Shown here: positions 52,696 through 62,359 of the stretch, piece after piece | Layout: the number at the start of each line of letters is the position of its first letter | How positions within the stretch are numbered: the first letter of the stretch is position 1 | Origin: Rikenellaceae bacterium | GTDB taxonomy: Bacteria > Bacteroidota > Bacteroidia > Bacteroidales > Rikenellaceae | Assembly: GCA_015059735.1 (NCBI GenBank) | Contig: SUZX01000002.1 | Span: 62,001 to 126,000, forward strand | Direction: 5' to 3' | Length of the DNA stretch: 64,000 nucleotides | Translations under genes and position numbers: made by a program | The notes under the pieces: model-generated | The model's database searches: none | The model's input: only the letters and a program-made list of their open reading frames with translations | What the model was told of the DNA's origin: nothing

Positions 52696-54990
52696 ATGAA
52701 AATGATTCTTGTTTCATCGCGTGTGGCATTGCAAAGTCGAATCGTCCTATTGTTGCTCCTTTTGGAGACAACACCGCTCTTTGCGGCCTATTCGGAACCC
52801 CTTCCCAATAATACGGCAACCGCTGATACGACTATTACGGTGGATCGGGTGCAGGTTACGGCAATCAAACAAGGATTGGTGTTGCGATCGCAGCCGGTTG
52901 CAGCCTCAATTTTTGGTCGAAATCATCTTGATCGACAGCGAATAGTTGCCGTTAAGGAACTCTCACAAGCTGTACCTAACTTTCATGCACCCGATTACGG
53001 TTCGCGTATGACCTCGTCGATCTATGTGCGGGGGCTCGGTGCCCGTATCGACCAACCGGTCGTAGGGATGAATATCGACAATGTGCCGGTAATGAATAAA
53101 GACTGTTTCGATACCGAGTTGGTCGATGCCGAACGTATCGAATTGTTGCGCGGTCCGCAATCGACCCTTTATGGACGTAATACGATGGGGGGAGTGATCA
53201 ATATTTATACACTTTCTCCGCTCCTTTATGAGGGTGTCCGATTGGGCATGGAGTATTCGAGTGGTGCGAGTTATAAATTCAGAGCCGCTTCATATAATCG
53301 AATCCATGACCGGTTGGGATTGGCGGTCAGTGCATTCTACAACCGTTCGGGGGGCCTTTTTGAGAACGAAACAACGGGTGAAAAGTGTGATCATGAGCAG
53401 TTGGGAGGAGCCCGCCTGAAAGTGCAATGGCGTAATGGTAAAGGACTTGGAATCGATAACACGTTGAGTTTCTCGCTCCTCGATCAGGGTGGCTATCCGT
53501 ATGTTTATATCGGTGAGGATATCGACACCTCCGAGGTCGGTACGATTCGTAGTGGCCGTATTGCCTATAATGATCCCTGTTCCTATGCGCGCACGGCTGT
53601 GAGCAACGGGTTGACTATCCGCTACGATGCTGCACGTTTATCGGTGGCATCGATCACCAGCTACCAATACTCCGACGACGAAATGATCCTTGATCAAGAT
53701 TTTCTACCACTCTCTTATTTTACCCTGCGACAGGCACGACGCGAACATATCTTGACCGAAGATCTTGTTTTTCGTTCGCGTGGAGATCGAGCCTATCATT
53801 GGTTGTTCGGAGCTTTTGGATTCTATCGTCACAGCAATATGGAGGCTCCTGTAAATTTCAAAGAGACGGGAATCGATCGCTTGATCTTCGGCTATGCTGC
53901 GGACTACGGTTTTTCGAAAGCCGAGGATGAATTGCTGCTTGAATCCAACTTCCGCAATCCGAGTTATGGTGTGGCTCTCTACCATGAATCGAATTATACG
54001 TTGGGTAATTGGCGCTTTACGGCCGGTATCCGTGCCGATTACGAACGTACGGAACTGCGTTATGCAAGCCGTACGGAGTTGAACTATTATTTTACAGCCC
54101 CGAATACGACCGAGCGACAGCCCAAGCAGGCAAAGATTGATGACAGCAATCGTATCGCTCACTCTTATACCGAAATCCTTCCGAAATTCTCGGTGTTATA
54201 TGCTTTCGACGAGCAACGTAATCTCTATTTTACGGTGTCGAAAGGGTATAAGGCCGGAGGTTTCAATACCCAAATATTTTCGGATATTCTGCAAGAACGC
54301 CTCAAACAGAAGATGACAACTCCGGATGCGCTTTTCAAAGACGAGGATATCATGTCTTACAAACCCGAATATAGTTGGAACTACGAACTCGGAGGTCATT
54401 TTATGTGCATGGATGGTATGATTCGCGGCGATATGGCACTCTTTTGGATCGACTGCCGCGATCAGCAACTTACCGTCTTCCCGAAAGGACAAAGCACGGG
54501 ACGCATGATGACTAATGCCGGAAGAACTCGCTCTATCGGTGCCGAGTTATCGTTGCAGATTCGTCCGCTGAAAACGCTTGAACTGAATATGTCCTACGGA
54601 TATACCGATGCCCGTTTTCGTAGTTACCACAACGGTATTCGTGAGTTTCGAGGGAATCGATTGCCCTATGTTCCGGCCCATACACTCTCGGTACGAGCCA
54701 CTTGGTCGATTCCTACCGGTGTGAACTGGCTTGGAGATGTGGTATTGCAAGCTGGCTTGAATGGTGCGGGTGATATCTGTTGGAACGAGGAGAATACTCG
54801 CCGGCAGTCATTCTATGCGTTGTTAGATGCTTCGGTGGGCTTGGAACATAAAAATTATCGGCTTTCGTTATGGAGTCGCAATTTGGGCGATAAGACCTAC
54901 GATGTCTTCTATTTCAAATCCATTGGTAACGAATTTGTGCAACGGGGTCGTCCTCGGATTTTCGGGGTAACTTTGTCGCTCGAATTGTAA
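52696..54990 (+). CDS. TonB-dependent outer-membrane receptor
   Basis: From ATG 52696 the protein has 764 residues with a signal peptide ending LFAAY. A plug domain spans about residues 60-170 (SIYVRGLGARIDQPVVGMNI, then RIELLRGPQSTLYGRNTMGG), then a 22-strand-type barrel ending FGVTLSLEL. There is no SusD partner and no N-terminal carboxypeptidase-like domain, so it fits an iron-siderophore, heme or cobalamin receptor rather than a glycan SusC. The ligand is unknown. A small lipoprotein follows after 67 bases. Confidence 0.93.
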   Translation: MKMILVSSRVALQSRIVLLLLLLETTPLFAAYSEPLPNNTATADTTITVDRVQVTAIKQGLVLRSQPVAASIFGRNHLDRQRIVAVKELSQAVPNFHAPDYGSRMTSSIYVRGLGARIDQPVVGMNIDNVPVMNKDCFDTELVDAERIELLRGPQSTLYGRNTMGGVINIYTLSPLLYEGVRLGMEYSSGASYKFRAASYNRIHDRLGLAVSAFYNRSGGLFENETTGEKCDHEQLGGARLKVQWRNGKGLGIDNTLSFSLLDQGGYPYVYIGEDIDTSEVGTIRSGRIAYNDPCSYARTAVSNGLTIRYDAARLSVASITSYQYSDDEMILDQDFLPLSYFTLRQARREHILTEDLVFRSRGDRAYHWLFGAFGFYRHSNMEAPVNFKETGIDRLIFGYAADYGFSKAEDELLLESNFRNPSYGVALYHESNYTLGNWRFTAGIRADYERTELRYASRTELNYYFTAPNTTERQPKQAKIDDSNRIAHSYTEILPKFSVLYAFDEQRNLYFTVSKGYKAGGFNTQIFSDILQERLKQKMTTPDALFKDEDIMSYKPEYSWNYELGGHFMCMDGMIRGDMALFWIDCRDQQLTVFPKGQSTGRMMTNAGRTRSIGAELSLQIRPLKTLELNMSYGYTDARFRSYHNGIREFRGNRLPYVPAHTLSVRATWSIPTGVNWLGDVVLQAGLNGAGDICWNEENTRRQSFYALLDASVGLEHKNYRLSLWSRNLGDKTYDVFYFKSIGNEFVQRGRPRIFGVTLSLEL

Positions 54991-55057
54991 AATGGTCGCT
55001 TGATCTAAATGATTCTTCGAAAAATACAATAAATATTGAAATAAAAACCAAACAGCC

Positions 55058-55579
55058 ATGATGAAAAAAATTTTCTTGTTTATCTTTGCAACAACGATCT
55101 GTTGCGCATGTAACGATGACGATGTCTATTCGCCGCTGCCGGAGGGATACAGCTATGCCACAAACAATTCGTTTCTCGCCAATGGGGTAATGACGGGCGA
55201 AAACATGCACTTTTTCGGAACTTCGGAGGTGACCGATGCCGAAGGAAACGTATATGTGGATGATAAAGCCCATTTCGAATTCGAAGGTAACAGCGAAAAA
55301 TTGTCGATATACATGCACCAGACGCGATTTGCGGCAGCCATGCCCCCGATCGAGATGCTGATTCCGGAACTGGGTTACACGGGAGTAGAGAAAAATGTCG
55401 AGTTTACCTCTTCGCGTGTGGTTCCCGAAGCCAACATTGCACAGTCGGGCTATCAACCTTATGAGCGGTATATGATCACCAATCTCGAAGGTTCGGTGAA
55501 TAATTTGGTTTGTCGTGTAAGTTTTACCTGCATGGGTGTTTTTAATGTTACCTATATAGGCGTTTTGATTGTGAAATAA
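55058..55579 (+). CDS. Small lipoprotein of unknown function, calycin-like
   Basis: The 173-residue protein has a lipoprotein signal (MMKKIFLFIFATTICCAC; Cys at about 16-18). The mature part is rich in strands and aromatic residues (ENMHFFGTSEVTDAEGNVYV) and may be a small beta-barrel or beta-sandwich like the calycin-type Bacteroidales lipoproteins, but I do not recognise it firmly. Its place between a TonB receptor and nadC suggests it could be a surface partner of the receptor. Confidence 0.7.
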   Translation: MMKKIFLFIFATTICCACNDDDVYSPLPEGYSYATNNSFLANGVMTGENMHFFGTSEVTDAEGNVYVDDKAHFEFEGNSEKLSIYMHQTRFAAAMPPIEMLIPELGYTGVEKNVEFTSSRVVPEANIAQSGYQPYERYMITNLEGSVNNLVCRVSFTCMGVFNVTYIGVLIVK

Positions 55580-55595
55580 CCATTCAATAAACAAT

Positions 55596-56450
55596 ATGAA
55601 ACCCGAATATAAACCTTTTGTAGATTCGCTTATCGAATTGGCCATCAAAGAGGATATCGGTGATGGTGACCACACTTCGTTGTGCTGTATTCCGGCCGAA
55701 GAAGAGGGCCGTATGCGATTGCTGTGCAAGCAGGAAGGAATCATTGCTGGTATTGAAATCGCCGAGTTGGTTCTGCATCGTCTCGATCCAGAGATGAAGT
55801 TCGAACAGTTGCTCCACGATGGCGACCGTGTAAAGTCGGGCGATGTGGCATTTTATGTTTCGGGTCGTCTGCGTTCGCTGTTGCAAGCCGAACGTATTTT
55901 GCTCAATATCATGCAACGTATGAGCGGTGTTGCTACGCAGACCGCTGTTTATGTCGCACGTCTCGAAGGGTTGCATACCAAAGTCCTCGATACCCGCAAA
56001 ACCACCCCGGGAATGCGTGTGTTGGATAAAATGGCCGTAAAAATCGGTGGAGGCGAAAATCACCGTATCGGCTTGTTTGATATGATCTTACTGAAAGACA
56101 ACCACATCGATTTTGCCGGCGGTATCCGTCAGGCAATCGAGGGGGCTCGTCAATATTTGGCCGAGCGGGGTAAAAATATCCCGATCGAATGTGAAGTCCG
56201 TACGTTGGAGAATATCGACGAGGTTTTTGCAGCCGGTGGTGTCGATCGCATCATGTTCGATAATTTCTCGCCCGAAATGACCCGTTTGGCTGTCGAGAAG
56301 GTAGCTGGACGTTGCGAAACGGAGTCGAGTGGTGGTATCACGTTGGAGAATCTTCGGGAGTACGCTGAGTGTGGAGTCGATTTTATCTCGGTCGGAGCAT
56401 TGACTCACCAAATCCGTTCGCTTGACATGTCGTTGAAGGCCTGCGAATGA
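55596..56450 (+). CDS. nadC: Quinolinate phosphoribosyltransferase (carboxylating)
   Basis: The 284-residue protein has the NadC motifs: EDIGDGDHTSLCCIPAEEEG, LNIMQRMSGVAT, VLDTRKTTPGMRVLDKMAVK with the conserved Arg/Lys that bind quinolinate and PRPP, and IMFDNFSPE and SSGGITLENL. It makes nicotinate mononucleotide from quinolinate and PRPP in NAD synthesis. NadA and NadB are not in the window. The stop overlaps the next start by 4 bases (ATGA). Confidence 0.96.
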   Translation: MKPEYKPFVDSLIELAIKEDIGDGDHTSLCCIPAEEEGRMRLLCKQEGIIAGIEIAELVLHRLDPEMKFEQLLHDGDRVKSGDVAFYVSGRLRSLLQAERILLNIMQRMSGVATQTAVYVARLEGLHTKVLDTRKTTPGMRVLDKMAVKIGGGENHRIGLFDMILLKDNHIDFAGGIRQAIEGARQYLAERGKNIPIECEVRTLENIDEVFAAGGVDRIMFDNFSPEMTRLAVEKVAGRCETESSGGITLENLREYAECGVDFISVGALTHQIRSLDMSLKACE

Positions 56451-58336
56451 TTCGGTGGCTTCATACCCCTTTGCTGTTAACTCTGCGGCGCATCGTACTG
56501 CTGTATGGTGTGCTGATGCTTTGCCGAATCGTTTTTTATCTTTATAATGCCGAACTTCTCGGTACGATTGCCATAGATGAGTGGTGGGGCTTGTTGTGTG
56601 GAGCACTGAAATTCGATACGGTATCGGTGGTTTATGCTGATGGAATCTTTATCCTATTGACTTTGCTGCCTTTTCCGTTTGTCGAACGACGATGGTATCA
56701 ACAGTTGCTTTATGGCTACTATGTGGTGGTCAATGCCCTGCTTGTCGTTTGTGTCAATTTGGCCGATGCCATCTATTTCCACTATACGCAAAAACGATTT
56801 ACGGCCGATGAGATCTTCTTTGCAGACAACGACAACTCATTGCAACTTGTCGGTAAATTTTTGGTCGAGAATTGGCCTTTGGCCCTTGTCGGAGTGGTCT
56901 TCATTGCGTTGTTGGTAGTCGGATACGGCCGACTACAAAAGCCCGAAACGCTGATAAGTCGCAGTTGGTTGCGCTATACACTTCGTACCGTAATCTTAGT
57001 GTTGGTCATCGGCTTGTGTGTGGGAGGTATGCGTGGAGGATTTACTCGTGCAACTCGCCCGATTACACTTTCGAATGCTACGCTTTATACTCCCGATAGC
57101 GGTAAGGCAAACTTGATTTTGAGTAACCCCTTTTGCATTCTTCGTACTGCGGATAGTTCGAGTAAAATTCGCTATACGAAGTATTTTTCCGATGAGGAAC
57201 TACCATCACTCTTTTCTCCTGTTCACCATCCCGCCGATAGCGTGAAAACCGATCTCAAAGGTCGCAATGTGGTTATCTTCATCTTGGAGAGTATGTCTGC
57301 CGAACACTCGGCTTATTTGCATCCCGAACTCTATGTCAATTCGTCGGAAAAGGGATTTACCCCTTTCCTCGATTCATTGATGCGTGAAGGTTTGACTTTC
57401 CGTCGCATGTATGCCAACGGTACTCGTTCGATTCAGGCCATGCCATCGATATTGGGTAGTATTCCATCGTTCAAGACTCCTTTTGTGTTGATGCCCCAAT
57501 CGCTTGGAAAGAGCAGACAACTTCCTGCCATATTGCGCGATAAGGGATATGCAACAACTTTCTTCTGTGGCTCGGAGCGCGGTTCTATGGGCTTTGGAGC
57601 CTATGCTCGCTCGGCCGGTGTCGATCGTTTGGTAAGTCGCGAGGATTATGAAACGCGTCATGGTACTGCCGATTTCGATGGTTATTGGGGAATTTGGGAT
57701 GACAAATTTTTACAGTTTGCCGGTGAGGAGTTCTCCGAACTTCCGCAACCGTTTTTTGCGACTTTATTTACCTTGTCGTCGCACCATCCTTTTGTAGTCC
57801 CCGAGGAGTATGCCGATTCGTTGCCGGCAGGTTACACCAAAATCCATAAGGGAATTGCTTACGAAGATATGGCTTTCCGTCAATTTTTTGCTCGCTATGG
57901 GGGTGAGGACTGGTTTCATCGCACAATTTTTGTCTTTGTGGCCGATCATGTGTCGTCCGAAAAATTTGCACCCGAAACCTCCGAATATCCTCATAATATG
58001 CATATTATGGGATTTATCTATACTCCCGATAATGCTTTGCAGGGTGATATTGAGGAGATAACCCAACAACTTGACATCATGCCTACTCTGTTGGGTTTGT
58101 TGGGGAATGATGCGCCTTATTTTGCTTTCGGTCGAGATGTGTTGAACGAACCGCAACGTCCGGTTTGGTCGGTAAGCTATGATGGAGCTTTTCGGGCAAT
58201 TACCAATAAGGAACTTATTCGACTAAATGAAACTGATTCGACAGATACAATAGCCGGCTCTGTACGTCAACAATTGCAGGCCCTTGTACAGTCCTACTAT
58301 ACCCATGTGGAGCGTAAGAATTATGTAGTTCCATGA
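56447..58336 (+). CDS. LTA-synthase-like membrane phosphotransferase/sulfatase
   Basis: The 629-residue protein has about five N-terminal membrane segments (residues 8-200) and an extracytoplasmic alkaline-phosphatase-superfamily domain from about 265. Visible parts are VVIFILESMSAEHS (first metal Glu), ANGTRSIQAMPSILGS with the likely catalytic Thr326, and VFVADHVSSE. Related enzymes transfer phosphoglycerol or phosphoethanolamine to envelope glycans or lipids. The donor and acceptor here are unknown. It overlaps both neighbours by 4 bases. Confidence 0.9.
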   Translation: MIRWLHTPLLLTLRRIVLLYGVLMLCRIVFYLYNAELLGTIAIDEWWGLLCGALKFDTVSVVYADGIFILLTLLPFPFVERRWYQQLLYGYYVVVNALLVVCVNLADAIYFHYTQKRFTADEIFFADNDNSLQLVGKFLVENWPLALVGVVFIALLVVGYGRLQKPETLISRSWLRYTLRTVILVLVIGLCVGGMRGGFTRATRPITLSNATLYTPDSGKANLILSNPFCILRTADSSSKIRYTKYFSDEELPSLFSPVHHPADSVKTDLKGRNVVIFILESMSAEHSAYLHPELYVNSSEKGFTPFLDSLMREGLTFRRMYANGTRSIQAMPSILGSIPSFKTPFVLMPQSLGKSRQLPAILRDKGYATTFFCGSERGSMGFGAYARSAGVDRLVSREDYETRHGTADFDGYWGIWDDKFLQFAGEEFSELPQPFFATLFTLSSHHPFVVPEEYADSLPAGYTKIHKGIAYEDMAFRQFFARYGGEDWFHRTIFVFVADHVSSEKFAPETSEYPHNMHIMGFIYTPDNALQGDIEEITQQLDIMPTLLGLLGNDAPYFAFGRDVLNEPQRPVWSVSYDGAFRAITNKELIRLNETDSTDTIAGSVRQQLQALVQSYYTHVERKNYVVP

Positions 58337-59721
58337 TTAAATTCAATCCTATTCGTATCGAAGATCGCCCGATTATCGAACGATATACCATACCTTCGAA
58401 TATCACCAATTGCGACTTGGCCTTTGCCAATATGTATTGTTGGCAGGAGGTCTTTCGTAGTGCATGGGCCGAAGTTGATGGATTTTTGGTTATTCGGTTC
58501 CATATTGATGGTAGCGAAAAGATTGGCTATATGCAACCGGTGGGAGAAGGCGATTTCTCGCAGATTATCCCTCTTCTTTGCGAAGATGCGTATGCGCACG
58601 GACAACCTTTGCGTATCATCGGGCTTACGGCCGCAGGGTGTGCGAAGATCCGTGAAAAGTATGTCGGAATGTTTGCTTTTGAATCAAATTCCGCGCTCTC
58701 CGATTATATCTATTCCGCCGATGATCTGCGTAATCTTTCGGGACGGAAATTTCAGGCTAAGCGCAACCATCTCAACCGCTTCTTTGCTACTTACCCCGAC
58801 TATCGTTACGAGGTGCTGACTCGCGAACATTTTGCCGAATGTATGCGTCTCGAACGCGAGTGGCGTCGCGGACATTCGGGACGCATTTCGGAGCTATGCG
58901 CCGAACAGCGGGCAATGCAACGTGCCTTTGAGTACTTCGAAGAGTTGGGGATGATCGGAGGCTCGATCTATGTCGGTGTTTGCATGGTGGCATTCACTTA
59001 CGGCTCGGCGGTCAATCATTGTACGTTTGACACCCATGTCGAAAAAGCCGATACCGAGTATGATGGTGCTTTCGCTGCAATCAACAAGCTTTTTGCCGAA
59101 CATCTCCCGTCGCAATTTACGCACATCAATCGCGAAGAGGATCTCGGTTTGGAGGGGCTACGTCGAGCTAAGCGATCCTATCAACCCATAGAGATCGCTC
59201 CTAAATTCACAGCTGTTTGTCTGCAACCCGATGAAGTGGCCTGCAAACGGCTTTGGATGACAGTTTTCGGGGATGAAGAGCCGTTTGTCGATGAGTTTCT
59301 AATGCGCTATTACGACCGAGAACAGATGTTGTCGATTGAATCCGACGGGCAGTTAGTCGCCATGTTGCACCTATTGCCTTTTGAGAGCGAATTGGGACGT
59401 ACTACTTATATTTATGGCGTTGCCACCGATCCAGCCTTTCGGCATCGAGGTTTGGCTACCCGTTTGATGCAGGAAGCCGTGCGCCTTATAGACGAACGCG
59501 GCGACGATGCTGCGGTGTTGATTCCTACTCCTGATCAAGAGTGGCTGCCCGAATTTTACGCACGATTCGGATTCCAAGCAAACCTTCCGATCATTTTCGA
59601 AACTCCTGATGATTTCGATTTCGGCACAGGAAACAGTACATCCGATCGGGCAATGATCCGTCGGCGAGAAAACATTTCTCCTCTTCCAGAAACCTTGCGA
59701 TGCAGATATGTCGGGAAGTAA
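58333..59721 (+). CDS. Fusion of DUF2156 and GNAT acetyltransferase domains
   Basis: The 462-residue protein has two parts. Residues about 1-295 match DUF2156, related to the C-terminal lipid aminoacyl-transfer domain of MprF (SGRKFQAKRNHLNRFF, HINREEDLGLEGLRRAK). Residues about 305-440 form a GNAT domain with the acetyl-CoA motif near 363-380 (VATDPAFRHRGLATRLMQEA). Both halves belong to the GNAT superfamily, so the protein could be a transferase with two sites. Overlap with the phosphotransferase gene suggests an envelope-lipid role; substrates are unknown. Confidence 0.85.
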   Translation: MIKFNPIRIEDRPIIERYTIPSNITNCDLAFANMYCWQEVFRSAWAEVDGFLVIRFHIDGSEKIGYMQPVGEGDFSQIIPLLCEDAYAHGQPLRIIGLTAAGCAKIREKYVGMFAFESNSALSDYIYSADDLRNLSGRKFQAKRNHLNRFFATYPDYRYEVLTREHFAECMRLEREWRRGHSGRISELCAEQRAMQRAFEYFEELGMIGGSIYVGVCMVAFTYGSAVNHCTFDTHVEKADTEYDGAFAAINKLFAEHLPSQFTHINREEDLGLEGLRRAKRSYQPIEIAPKFTAVCLQPDEVACKRLWMTVFGDEEPFVDEFLMRYYDREQMLSIESDGQLVAMLHLLPFESELGRTTYIYGVATDPAFRHRGLATRLMQEAVRLIDERGDDAAVLIPTPDQEWLPEFYARFGFQANLPIIFETPDDFDFGTGNSTSDRAMIRRRENISPLPETLRCRYVGK

Positions 59722-59764
59722 CCCCTCTTTTCGAAAAGAGTAATCAAACAAATGCTTAATATAG

Positions 59765-59805
59765 ATATCACCTCCGTCGGATATTTTTATCGGCGGAGGT
59801 GATAT
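59765..59805. terminator. Hairpin between convergent genes
   Basis: ATATCACCTCCG (59765-59776) and CGGAGGTGATAT (59794-59805) are perfect 12-base complements with a T-rich loop. No T-run follows in either direction; a smaller CTCTTTT/AAAAGAG hairpin lies upstream near 59725-59740. It likely ends the nadC operon and the opposing GH36 gene. Confidence 0.7.
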
Positions 59806-59851
59806 TGTAAAATCGGACTATTCAGTCTCGATGAAAGATATATTTAGATCG

Positions 59852-62053
59852 CTATTCGGCTGTCAATTCCAATACGGCACTCTGGCGATCGCCTTTCTCC
59901 CATTGGAGGACTACACCTTGCTCCATCAAGAAACGACCGCTGACTACTTTACCATTGATCGAGGCAGGCTTCTGCGGGTTGAGTGGATTCAACTCACGAA
60001 TACGGTAGTTGCGGTTGGGGTCGAGACCTGCCATCTTCAAGGCTGGAGTCGGTTGGTTGCGACGATAGTACGGACAGAATGCGAAGAATACCGCACGATC
60101 CTTTTTCGGTGTGGCAAAGAGTTGCGTGGAGTAGAGATTCTCTTTGTCGAACGGTGACAGAATGCGATAGATGTCGCCTAACTGAATGATGTCGCGGATA
60201 CCTTTATAGGTCTCGATGGCTCGTTTTGCAAAGAGTTTTTCCGACTCGCTAAATGTTTCGGGACGCAACTCCAATCCCAAACGGCCGGTCATAGCCACGT
60301 CGAAACGGAATTTCAGCGATGAGGGGTTGTTGGCTCCTTTACTTGGTGAGCGGCTGACATGGGCGGCAATCACATTCGAAGGATAGAACATCGAGACGCT
60401 CCACTGAATCTGCAAACGCTGCAACGCATCGGTGTTGTCGCTTGTCCAATTCTCATGGAAGTAGGGGAGCAAACCATAATTCAAACGGCCGCCACCGCTA
60501 GCACACAACTGAATGATCACTTTCGGATATTTGGCGCGAATACGCTCTAAAACCTTTTGCAACGAACGATGGTATTCGATGTAGAAGTGCGATTGACGAT
60601 CTTTGGGCAGGTAGTACGAACCTACGTTGTTGGCCGAGAAGTTGGCATCCCACTTGATGTAGTGAATTCTCGGGTGTTTCTGCAACAGATCATCGACCAC
60701 TTTGAAGACAAAATCCTGCACTTTGGGATTGCACATATCCAACAACAGTTGGCTGCCACCGCGCCCGGGAGTCGGTTCTCGGTCGGGCTGACGTACCACC
60801 CAATCGGGATGTTTTTCGTAGAGTTCGCTTTTGCTGTTGACCATCTCGGGCTCGATCCAAATACCGAATTTGATCCCCCGCTCCTCGCAACTATTGATCA
60901 GTGCATCGATGCCGTTGGGCAACTTTTCGCGGCAGAGTACCCAATCACCGAGCGAAGATGTTCCATCGTTACGCGGATATTTGTCGCCAAACCAACCATC
61001 GTCCATCACAAAAAGTTCTCCTCCCAACTCGGAGATACCGCGAATCATCTTATCCATGCCTTCCTGATTGACCTTGAAACGCACGCCTTCCCAACTGTTG
61101 AGCAGGATGTCGCGTGTCTTGGTACCATCAATGATCTGATGGTTACGCGCCCAACGATGAAATTGGCGGCTAACACCGCTTTTACCCTCGGTGCTGTATG
61201 TGAAGATAAATTCTGGTGTGGTGAATACCTCGTTTGGCTTCAAATAGTAATGCGACATCTCCGGATTCATGCCGGCTGTAATCTCCAATCTTCCGTGTGA
61301 ATAGTCGCGTACGAACGAAATGTCGTAGTTTCCGCTCCAAGCGAGTGTTCCGCCGAATACGTTGCCGCTGTTCTCTTGGGGGCGACCCTGCGAAACCATA
61401 AACGAGGCGTGTGTCTTGAAGGCATTGCGTGTGCCGTCGTGATCACCGAGCATTTTACGCCCGCGATTGATCGGCTCTTCGTAGAGATCACTCTCTGAAT
61501 TTTGCTGTCCTGCCAAATACGAGAGCCAATAGTCGTTGGCCAACATCGGAATATAGGCCGATGCGAATTTACGCAAAACGACATCGCTCTTCTCTTTGTG
61601 CGAGTACTCGGTCCATGTTTTGATCACATCGCTATCTTCATAAGTTTTATAGAAGAGTTTGACATAGAACGGGAAGACTTTATCGCGGAGTTGAAATTCC
61701 GTTACATTGCCGCCGTCTTTTTCGTCTTTGTAGCTCTCTACCTTTACTGTTTCCAATTCCAACGAGAGGTCGCCGTTGGCGTGTGTGACTGCCAATGCGT
61801 GTTCAGCGCGGCAATTGGTGCCGAATACGGGATAGGCGTTCCAATTTACGGCCGACCTTGTGTCATATATATCGTTTACACGGTCAATACGCGAGCCGTA
61901 ATAAACAAAATCTACCCGTTTTCCGGGCTCGGTGCGTAAAACCAACGATGTCTTGGCTGTGGAGATGACATAATTTTTTGCCCATAGCAAATTGGGAACA
62001 AATAGACAGACCGCTAAAAGTGTCCATAGTAAATGAGCTTTCTTCATAAGCAT
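59852..62053 (-). CDS. GH36 alpha-galactosidase
   Basis: The 733-residue protein has a signal peptide ending LLWAK and the GH36/melibiase layout: N-terminal beta-supersandwich, TIM barrel with FVMDDGWFG, GIWIEPEMV and IKWDAN (probable nucleophile Asp), the WTSDN acid/base segment following SGGGRLNYG, then a C-terminal beta domain. It removes terminal alpha-galactose from oligosaccharides, most likely in the periplasm. The start may be ATG 62053 or 62047. A possible promoter (TTTG, then TACTTTG on the minus strand) is near 62082-62110. Confidence 0.93.
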   Translation of the reverse strand: MLMKKAHLLWTLLAVCLFVPNLLWAKNYVISTAKTSLVLRTEPGKRVDFVYYGSRIDRVNDIYDTRSAVNWNAYPVFGTNCRAEHALAVTHANGDLSLELETVKVESYKDEKDGGNVTEFQLRDKVFPFYVKLFYKTYEDSDVIKTWTEYSHKEKSDVVLRKFASAYIPMLANDYWLSYLAGQQNSESDLYEEPINRGRKMLGDHDGTRNAFKTHASFMVSQGRPQENSGNVFGGTLAWSGNYDISFVRDYSHGRLEITAGMNPEMSHYYLKPNEVFTTPEFIFTYSTEGKSGVSRQFHRWARNHQIIDGTKTRDILLNSWEGVRFKVNQEGMDKMIRGISELGGELFVMDDGWFGDKYPRNDGTSSLGDWVLCREKLPNGIDALINSCEERGIKFGIWIEPEMVNSKSELYEKHPDWVVRQPDREPTPGRGGSQLLLDMCNPKVQDFVFKVVDDLLQKHPRIHYIKWDANFSANNVGSYYLPKDRQSHFYIEYHRSLQKVLERIRAKYPKVIIQLCASGGGRLNYGLLPYFHENWTSDNTDALQRLQIQWSVSMFYPSNVIAAHVSRSPSKGANNPSSLKFRFDVAMTGRLGLELRPETFSESEKLFAKRAIETYKGIRDIIQLGDIYRILSPFDKENLYSTQLFATPKKDRAVFFAFCPYYRRNQPTPALKMAGLDPNRNYRIRELNPLNPQKPASINGKVVSGRFLMEQGVVLQWEKGDRQSAVLELTAE

Positions 62054-62266
62054 AGCGTATTAATTAAAAAGTTTGTTTCAAAGTAGTTGCTTAATTTTTT
62101 ACAAAATTATAAAAAATCAACGAAAAAATCAATGCCAATGGAATAATCGCATGCTTTTGGTTGATAGTAATATGTTGAATCCTAGATTATGGCATGAGAA
62201 TATGATCTTGCAACAAAATGAAATGGGATCGAAGAGTGATCATGGTTATTATTGGAGTAAACTTGA
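62054..62266. other. Intergenic region between divergent glycosidase genes
   Basis: About 210 AT-rich bases hold the promoter region of the GH36 gene on the minus strand (TACTTTG near 62082-62088). No gene or recognised RNA is visible. Confidence 0.4.
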
Positions 62267-62296
62267 TTTGTTTTTCCGGATATATTTGTACCTTTG
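62267..62296 (+). promoter_or_regulatory. Promoter of the GH106-like gene
   Basis: TTTG at 62267-62270 and TACCTTTG at 62289-62296 are 18 bases apart, a good Bacteroidota promoter. Transcription would start near 62303, about 57 bases before ATG 62360. Confidence 0.7.
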
Positions 62297-62359
62297 TCAT
62301 TACCCATATTTAATCGTTGGTCGTAGAACGTGCCAAACTTAGTAATAAACTATTAGCCT

